64,000 nt of DNA from Calliopsis andreniformis (taxonomy: Eukaryota; Arthropoda; Insecta; Hymenoptera; Andrenidae), in contig NW_027480423.1 of the NCBI RefSeq assembly GCF_051401765.1, forward strand, positions 7,812,001 through 7,876,000, given 5' to 3'. How positions within the stretch are numbered: position 1 is the stretch's first letter; every line of letters begins with the position of its first letter. The notes under the pieces were generated by a model. It searched no databases. It was given only the letters and a program-made list of their open reading frames with translations, and was not told where the DNA came from. This document shows, in pieces, positions 52,259 to 62,008 of this stretch. The position numbers and the translations under genes were made by a program.

Positions 52259-55200
52259 GGAACGTAGAAATGACCATTACTTTCACAATGTCTGCAATTA
52301 TTCATTTTATACGATGGAAAAACTTTTGTACTTATATTGTATTTTATCCTTCTGGCGTTGAGTTCGAAGACCCTAGCTATTCGATCTGGTGGAGCAACGC
52401 CCTAGTGTGAAACCTAGGTTACCCGGAACGTAGAAATGACCAGTACTTTCAGACTGGTTGCAGTTATTCGTTTTATACAATGGAAAAACTGTTCTATTTA
52501 TTTTGCATTTTATGCTTCGGGCGTTTAATTCTAAGTCCCTAGCAATTCCATCTGGTGGAGCAACACCCTAGAGTGAAGCCTAGGTTGCCCGGAACGTAGA
52601 AATGACCATTACTTCCACACTGTTTGCAAATATACATTATATACAATGGAAAAGCTGTTGTACTTATATTGTAATTTATGCTTCTGGCGTTGACTTCTTA
52701 GGCCGTAACTATTTGATCTGGTGGAGCACCGCCCTAGTGTGAAGCCTAGGTTGCCCGGAACGATGAACATACCATTACCTTCACACTGGTTGCAATTATT
52801 CCTGTTATACGATGGAAAAACTGTTGCACCTTTATTGTTTTTAATGCTTCTGGCGTTGACTTCACAGGCCCTAACTATTCTTTCTGGTGGAGCAACGTCC
52901 TAGAGTGAAGTCTAGGTTGACCGGAACGTAGAAATGACCATAACTTTCACACTGGTTACCATTATTCGTTTTATACGATGGAAAAGCTGTTGTATTTATA
53001 TCGTATTTTATGCTTCTGGCGTTGACTTCTTAGGCCCTAGCTATTCCATCTGGTGGAACAACGCCCTAGGGTGAAGCCTAGGTTGCCCGGGAAGTAGAAA
53101 TGACCATAACCTTCACACTGGTTGCTATTATTCGTTTTATACGATGGAAAAGCTGTTAGATTTCTATTGCATATTATGCTTCTGACATTGAATTCTAAGT
53201 CCCTAGCTATTCCATCTGGCGGAGCAACATCCTAGCGTTAAGCCTAGGTTGCCCGGAACGTAGAAATGTCCATTACTTCCACACTGGTTGTAAATATACA
53301 TTACATACGATGGAAAAGCTGTTGTACTTATATTGTAATTTATGCTTCTGGCGTTGACTTCTTAGGCCCTAGCTATTTGATCTGGTGGCGCAACGCCCTA
53401 GAGTGAAGCCTAGGTTGCCCGGAACGTTGAAATGACCATTACTTTCACACTGTTTGCAATTATTCCTTTTATACGTTGGATAAGCTGCTGTATTTATATC
53501 GTATTTTATGCTTCTGGCGTTGACTTTTAAGGACCTAACTATTCGATCTGGTGGAGCAACGCCCTAGAGTGAAGCCTAGGTTGCTCGGAATGTAGAAATA
53601 ACCATAACTTTCACATTGGTTGCAATTATACGTTCTTTACGATGGAAAATCTGTTGCATTTATATTGTACTTTATGCTTCTGGCGTTCACTTGTTAGGCC
53701 CTAACTATTCGATCTGGTGGAACAGCGCCCTAGGGTGAAGCCTAGGCTGCCCGGAACGTAGAAATGACCATCACTTTCACACGGGTTGCAATTATTCCTG
53801 TTATAGGATGGAAAGACTGTTGCATTTTTATTGTATTTTATGCTTCAGGCGTTGACTTCTGAGGCCGTAGCTATTCGAAGTGGTGGAAGAACGCCATAGA
53901 GTGAAGCGTAGGTTGCCCGGAACGTAGAAATGTCCATATCTTTCTCACTGTTTGCAATTGTTCATTTTATACGATGGCAAAGCTGTTGTATTTATATTGT
54001 ATTTTATGCTTCTGGCGTTGACTTCTTAGGCCCTAACTATTCGATCTGGTGGAGCAATTCCTCAGAGTTAAGTCTAGGATGCCCGAAACGCCGAAATGAT
54101 CATTACTTTCACGCTTGATGCAATTATTCCTGTTATTCGATGAAAAGACCGTTGCATTTATATCGTATTTTATGCTTCTGGCGTCGTCTTCTAAGGCCCT
54201 AGCTATTCGATCTAGTGGAGCAACGCCTTAGAGTGAAGCCTAGGCTGCCCGGAACGTAGAAATGACCATTACTTTCACACTGGTTGCAATTATTCGATTT
54301 ATACGATGGACAAACTGTTGTATTTATATTGTATTTTATGCTTCTGGCGTTCACTTGTTAGTCCCTAACTATTCGATCTGGTGGAACAACGCCCTAGGGT
54401 GAAGCCTAGGTTACCCGGAACGTAGAAATGACCACCACTCTCACACGGGTTGCAATTATTCCTGTTATAGGATGGAAAAGCTGTTGTATTTATATCGTAT
54501 TTTATGCTTCTGGCGTTGACTTCTAAGGCCCTAGCTATTCGATCTAGTGGAGCAACGCCCTAGAGTGAAGCCTATGTTGCCCGGAACGTAGAAATGACCA
54601 TCACTTTCAAACTGGTTGCAATTAAACCTGTTATACGATGGAAAAACTGTTGTATTTTTATTGCATTTTATGCTTCGGGCGTTGACTTCTAAGGCCCTAA
54701 CTATTCAATCTGTTGGTGCAACGCCCTAGAGTGAATCCTAGGTTGCTCGGAATGTAGAAATGACCATTACTTTCACACTGGTTGCAATTACTCGTTTTAT
54801 ACGATGGAAAAAGTGTTGTATTTATATTGTATTTTATGCTTCTGGCGTTCACTTGTTAGGCCCTAACTATTCGATCTTGTGGAACAACGCCCTAGGGTGA
54901 AGCCTAGGCTGCCCGGAACGTAGAAATGACCATCACTTTCACACGGGTTGCAATTATTCCTGTTATACGATGGAAAAACTGTTGTATTTTTATTGTATTT
55001 AATGCTTCTGGCGTTCACTTCTTAGGCCCTAACTATTCGAGCTGGTGGAACAACGCCCTAGAGTGAAGCCTAGGTTGCTCGGAATGTAGAAATAACCATT
55101 ACTTTCACACTGGTTGCAATTATTCGTTTTATACGATGGAAGAACTGTTGTATTTATATTGTATTTTATGCTTCTGGCGTTCACTTCTTAGGCCCTAACT

Positions 55201-56349
55201 ATTCGATCTGGTGGAACAACGCCCTAGGGTGAAGCCTAGGTTGCCCGGAACGTAGAAATGACCATTACTTTCACACTGTTTGCAATTATTCGTTTTATAT
55301 GATTGAAAAGCTGTTGTATTTATATCGTATTTTATGCTTCTGGCGTTGACTTCTTAGGCCCTAACACTTCGATCTGGTGGAACAACGCCCTAGGGTGAAG
55401 CCTAGGTTACCCAGAACGTAGAAATGACCATCACTCTCACACGGGTTGCAATTATTCCTGTTATAGGATGGAAAAGCTGTTGTATTGATATCGTATTTTA
55501 TGCTTCTGGCGTTGACTTCTAAGGCCCTAGCTACTCGATCTAGTGGAGCAGCGCCCTAGAGTGAAGCCTAGGTTGCTCGGAATGTAGAAATAACCATAAC
55601 TTTCACACTGGTTGCAATTATTCGTTTTATACGATGGAAGAACTGTTGTATTTATATTGTATTTTATGCTTCTGGCGTTCACTTCTTAGGCCCTACCTAT
55701 TCAACCTGGTGGAACAACGCCGTAGGCTGAAGCCTAGGTTGCCCGGAACGTAGAAATGACCATAACTTTTACACTGGTAGCAATTATTCGTTTTATACAA
55801 TGGAAAAACTGTTGTTTTTATATTGTATTTTATGCTTCTGGCGTTGACTTCTTAGGCCCTAACTATTCGATCTGGTGGAGCAATGCCTCAGAGTTAAGTC
55901 TAGGATGCTCGAAACGCCCAAATGATCATTACTTTCACGCTTGTTGCAATTATTCCTGTTATACGATGAAAAGACCGTTGAATTTTTATTGTATTTTATG
56001 CTTCAGGCGTAGGCTTCTAAGGCCGTAGCTATTCGATATGGTGCAGCACCGCCCTAGAGTGAAGCATAGGTTGCCCGGAACGTAGAAATGACCATCACTT
56101 TGAAACTGGTTGCAATTAATCCTGTTATACGATGGAAAAACTGTTGTATTTTTATTGCATTTTATGCTTCGGGCGTTGACTTCTAAGGCCCTAACTATTC
56201 AATCTGTTGGTGCAACGCCCTAGAGTGAAGCCTAGGTTGCTCGGAATGCAGATATGACCATTACTTTCACACTGGTTGCAATTATTCGTTTTATACGATG
56301 GAAAAACTGTTGTATTTATATTGTATTTTATGCTTCTGGCGTTCACTTC
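52259..56349 (+). repeat. HOR-D copy 2, partial (4,091 bp, about 24.6 monomers)
   Basis: It aligns base for base with 47,113-51,203. The left boundary is seen where 'gaagcgtaggttgcccgg' (52,258) replaces 'gaaacctgggttgaccgg' (47,112). The right boundary is at 56,350, where 'cacttcttaggccc' replaces 'cacttgttaggccc'. It includes the 90-codon open dimer at 55,756-56,028, identical in translation to that at 50,610-50,882. Confidence 0.92.
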
Positions 56350-58285
56350 TTAGGCCCTAACTATTCAATCTGGTGGAACAACGCCCTAGGGTGAAGCCTA
56401 GGTTGACCGGAACGTAGAAATGACCATAACTTTTACACTGGTAGCAATTATTCGTTTGATACAATGGAAAAACTGTTGTATTTATATGGTATTTTATGCT
56501 TCTGGCGTTGACTTCTTAGGCCCTAACTATTCGATCTGGTGGAGCAATGCCTCAGAGTTAAGTCTAGGATGCCCGAAACGCCGAAATGATCATTACTTTC
56601 ACGCTTGTTGCAATTATTCCTGTTATACGATGAAAAGACCGTTGAATTTTTATTGTATTTTATGCTTCAGGCGTAGGCTTCTAAGGCGGTAACTATTCGA
56701 TATGGTGGAGCACCGCCCTAGAGTGAAGCCTAGGTTGCCCGGAACGTAGAAATGACCATAACTTTTACACTGGTAGCAATTATTCGTTTTATACGATGGA
56801 AAAGCTGTTGTATTTATATTGTATTTTATGCTTCTGGCGTTCACTTCTTAGGCCCTAACTATTCGATCTGGTGGAACAACGCCCTAGGGTGAAGCCAAGG
56901 TTTCCCGGAACGTAGAAATGACCATCACTTTCAAACTGGTTGCAATTAATCCTGTTATACGATGGAAAAACTGTTGTATTTATATTGTATTTTATGCTAC
57001 TGGCGTTGACTTCTAAGGACCTAACTATTCGATCTGGTGGAGCAACGCCCTAGAGTGAAGACTAGGTTGCCCGGTACGTAGAAGTGACCATCACTATCAA
57101 ACTGGTTGCAATTATTTGTTTCATACGATGGAAAAGCTGTTGTATTTATATCGTATTTTATGCTTCTGGCGTTGACTTCTTAGGCCCTAACTATTCCATC
57201 TGGTGGAACAACGCCCTAGGGTGAAGCCTAGGTTGCCCGGAAAGTAGAAATGACCATAACTTTCACACTGGTAGCAATTATTCGTTTTATACGATGGAAA
57301 AACTGTTCTATTTATTTTGTATTTTATGCTTCGGGCGTTGACTTCTAAGGCCCTAACTATTCGATCTGGTGGAGCAACGCCCTAGAGTGAAGCCTAGGTT
57401 GCCAGGTACGTACAAATGACCATCACTATCAAACTGGTTGCAATTATTTGTTTTATACGATGGAAAAGCTGTTGTATTTATATCGTATTTTATGCTTCTG
57501 GCGTTCACTTCTTAGGCCCTAACTATTCGATCTGGTGGTACAACGACCTAGGGTGAAGCCTAGGTTGCTCGGAAAGTAGAAATGACCATAACTTTCACAC
57601 TGGTAGCAATTGTTCGTTTTATACGATGGAAAAACTGTTGTATTTTTATTGCATTTTATGCTTCGGGCGTTGACTTCTAAGGCCCTAACTATTCAATCTG
57701 TTGGAGCAACGCCCTAGAGTGAAGCCTAGGTTGCCCGGAACGTAGAAATGACCATAACTTTTACACTGGTAGCAATTATTCGTTTTATACAATGGAAAAA
57801 CTGTTGTATTTATATGGTATTTTATGCTTCTGGCGTTGACTTCTTAGGCCCTAACTATTCGATCTGGTGGAGCAATGCCTCAGAGTTAAGTCTAGGATGC
57901 CCGAAACGCCGAAATGATCATTACTTTCACGCTTGTTGCAATTATTCCTGTTATACGATGAAAAGACCGTTGTATTTTTATTGTATTTTATGCTTCAGGC
58001 GTAGGCTCCTAAGGCCGTAGCTATCCGATATGGTGGAGCATCGCCCTAGAGTGAAGCCTAGGTCGCCCGGAACGTAGAAATGACCATAACTTTTACACTG
58101 GTAGCAATTATTCGTTTTATACGATGGAAAAGCTGTTGTATTTATATTGTATTTTATGCTTCTGGCGTTCACTTCTTAGGCCCTAACTGTTTGATCTGGT
58201 GGAGCAACGCCCTAGAGTGAAGCCTAGGTTGCCCGGAACGTAGAAATGACCATTACTTTCACACTGTTTGCAATTATTCCTTTTA

Positions 58286-58891
58286 TACGATGGAAAAGCT
58301 GTTGTATTTTTATTGCATTTTATGCTTCGGGCGATGACTTCTAAGGCCCTAGCTATTCAATCTGTTGGAGCAACGCCCTAGAGTGAAGCCTAGGTTGCTC
58401 GGAATGTAGAAATGACCATAACTTTCACACTGGTTGCAATTATTCGTTTTATACGATGGAAAAACTGTTGTATTTATATTGTATTTTATGCTTCTGGCGT
58501 TCACTTCTTAGGCCCTAACTATTAAATCTGGTGCAACAACGCCCTAGGGTGAAGCCTAGGTTGCCCGGAACGTAGAAATGACCATAACTTTTACACTGGT
58601 AGCAATTATTCGTTTTATACAATGGAAAAACTGTTGTATTTATATGGTATTTTATGCTTCTGGCGTTGACTTCCTAGGCCCTAACTATTCGATCTGGTGG
58701 AGCAATGCCTCAGAGTTAAGCCTAGGATGCCCGAAACGCCGAAATGATCATTACTTTCACGCTTGTTGCAATTATTCCTGTTATACGATGAAAAGACCGT
58801 TGTATTTTTATTGTATTTTATGCTTCAGGCGTAGGCTTCTAAGGCCGCAGCTATTCGATATGGTGGAGCACCGCCCTAGAGTGTAGCCTAG
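58286..58891 (+). repeat. 3.6-monomer block repeated at 62,270-62,875
   Basis: The offset is 3,984 bp, exactly 24 x 166. Diagnostic shared variants are 'gggcgatgacttctaagg', 'ctattaaatctggtgcaac' and 'gagtgtagcctagg'. A few substitutions separate the copies (for example 'tatggtatt' against 'attgtattt' in the dimer). Confidence 0.84.
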
Positions 58892-61344
58892 GTTGCCCGG
58901 AACGTAGAAATGACCGTCACTATCAAACTGGTTGCCATTATTTGTTTTATACGATGGAAAAGCTGTTGTATTTATATCGTGTTTTATGCTTCTGGCGTTG
59001 ACTTCTTAGGCCCTAACTATTCCATCTGGTGGAACAACGCCCTAGGGTGAAGCCTAGGTTGCCCGGAACGTAGAAATGACCATAACTTCTACACTGGCAG
59101 CAATTATTCGTTTTATACAATGGAAAAACCGTTCTATTTATTTTGTATTTTATGCTTCGGGCGTTGACTTCTAAGGCCCTAACTATTCGATCTGGTGGAG
59201 CAACGCCCTAGAGTGAAACCTAGGTTGCTCGGAAAGTATAAGTGACCATAACTATCACACTGGTAGCAATTATTCGTTTTATACGATGGAAAAACTGTTG
59301 TATTTTTATTGCATTTTATGCTTCGGGCGTTGACTTCTAAGGCCCTAACTATTCAAGCTGTTGGAGCAACGCCCTAGAGTGAAGCCTAGGTTGCTCGGAA
59401 TGTAGAAATGACCATAACTTTCACACTGGTTGCAATTATTCGTTTTATACGATGGAAAAACTGTTGTATTTATATTGTATTTTATGCTTCTGGCGTTCAC
59501 TTCTTAGGCCCTAACTATTCAATCTGGTGGAACAAGGCCCTAGGGTGAAGCCTAGGTTGACCGGAACGTAGAAATGACCATAACTTTTACACTGGTAGCA
59601 ATTATTCGTCTGATACAATGGAAAAACTGTTGTATTTATATGGTATTTTATGTTTCTGGCGTTGACTTCTTAGGCCCTAACTATTCGATCTGGTGGAGCA
59701 ATGCCTCAGAGTTAATTCTAGGATGCCAGAAACGCCGAAATGATCATTACTTTCACGCTTGTTGCAATTATTCCTGTTATACGATGAAAAGACCGTTGTA
59801 TTTTTATTGTATTTTATGCTTCAGGCGTAAGCTTCTAAGGCCGTAACTATTCCATATGGTGGAGCACCGCCCTAGAGTGAAGCCTAGGTTGCCCGGAACG
59901 TAGAAATGATCATTACTTTGACACTGGGTACAATTATTCCTTTTATGCGGTGGAAAGGCTGTTGTATTTATATTGTATTTTATGCTTCTGGCGTTCACTT
60001 CTTAGGCCCTAACTATTCGATTTGGTGGAACAACGCCCTAGGGTGAAGCCTAGGTTGCCCGGAACGTAGAAATGATCATAACTTTTACACTGGTAGCAAT
60101 TATCCGTTTTATACAATGGAAAAACTGTTCTATTTATTTTGTATTTTATGCTTCGGGCGTTGACTTCTAAGGCCCTAACTGTTTGATCTGGTGGAGCAAC
60201 GCGCTAGAGTGAAGCCTAGGTTGCCCGGAACGTAGAAATGACCATTACTTTCACACTGGTTGCAATTATTCGATTTATACGATGGACAAACTGTTGTATT
60301 TATATTGTATTTTATGCTTCTGGCGTTCACTTGTTAGTCCCTAACTATTCGATCTGGTGGAACAACGCCCTAGGGTGAAGCCTAGGTTACCCGGAACGTA
60401 GAAATGACCATCACTCTCACACGGGTTGCAATTATTCCTGTTATAGGATGGAAAAGCTGTTGTATTGATATCGTATTTTATGCTTCTGGCGTTGACTTCT
60501 AAGGCCCTAGCTACTCGATCTAGTGGAGCAGCGCCCTAGAGTGAAGCCTAGGTTGCTCGGAATGTAGAAATAACCATAACTTTCACACTGGTTGCAATTA
60601 TTCGTTTTATACGATGGAAGAACTGTTGTATTTATATTGTATTTTATGCTTCTGGCGTTCACTTCTTAGGCCCTAACTATTCGATCTGGTGGAACAACGC
60701 CCTAGGGTGAAGCCTAGGTTGCCTGGAACGTAGAAATGACCATAACCTTTACACTGGTAGCAATTATTCGTTTTATACAGTGGAAAAACTGTTCTATTTA
60801 TTTTGTATTTTATGCTTCTGGCGTTGACTTCTATGGCCCTAACTATTCGATCTAGTGGAGCAACGCCCTAGAGTGAAGCCTAGGTTGCCCGGAACGTAGA
60901 AATGACCATCGCTTTCAAACTGGTTGCAATTAATCCTGTTATACGATGGTAAAACTGTTGTAATTTTATTGCATTTTATGCTTCGGGCGTTGACTTCTAT
61001 GGCCCTAACTATTCAATCTGTTGGAGCAACGACCTAGAGTGAAGCCTAGGTTCCTCGGAATGTAGAAATGTCCATAACTTTCACACTGGTTGCAATTATT
61101 AGTTTCATACGATGGAAAAACTGTTGTATTTATATTGTATTTAATGCTTCTGGCGTTCACTTCTTAGGCCCTAACACTTCGATCTGGTGGATCAACGCCC
61201 TACAGTGAAGCCTAGGTTGCCCGGAACGTAGGTATGACCATAACCTTCACACAGGTTGCAATTATTCGTTTTATACGGTGTAAAGGCTGTTGTATTTATT
61301 TTGTATTTTATTCTTCTGGAGTTGACTTCTTAGGCCCTAGCTAT

Positions 61345-62008
61345 TCGATCTGGTAGAACAACGCCGTAGAGTGAAGCCTAGGTTGCCCGGAACGCAGAAA
61401 TGACCATTACTTTCACACTGTTTGCAATTATCCCTTTTATACGATCGAAATGCTGCTGTATTTATATCGTATTTTATGCTTCTGGCGTTGACTTCTAAGG
61501 ACGTAACTACTCGATCTGGTGGAGCAACGACCTAGAGTGAAGCCTAGGTTGCTCGGAATGTAGAAATGACCATAACTTTCACACTGGTTGCAATTATTCG
61601 TTTTATACGATGGAAAAGCTGTTGTATATATATTGTATTTTATGCTTCTGGCGTTCACTTCTTAGGCCCTACCTATTCGACCTGGTGGAACAACGCCCTA
61701 GGCTGAAGCCTAGGTTGCCCGGAACGTAGAAATGACCATAACTTTTACACTGGTAGCAATTATTCGTTTTATACAATGGAAAAACTGTTGTATTTATATT
61801 TTATTTTATGCTTCTGGCGTTGACTTCTTAGGCCCAAACTATTCGATCTGGTGGAGCAATGCCTCAGAGTTAAGTCTAGGATGCTCGAAACGCCCAAATG
61901 ATCATTACTTTCACGCTTGTTGCAATTATTCCTGTTATACGATGAAAAGACCGTTGAATTTTTATTGTATTTTATGCTTCAGGCGTAGGCTTCTAAGGCC
62001 GTAGCTAT
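61345..62008 (+). repeat. Four-monomer block repeated at 63,337-64,000 (second copy cut by the window end)
   Basis: The offset is 1,992 bp, exactly 12 x 166. Shared variants are 'ggtagaacaacgccgtagag', 'ttatcccttttatacgat' and 'gccctaggctgaagcc'. The copies differ at several bases. The second copy is still matching when the window ends, so the true extent is unknown. Confidence 0.82.
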
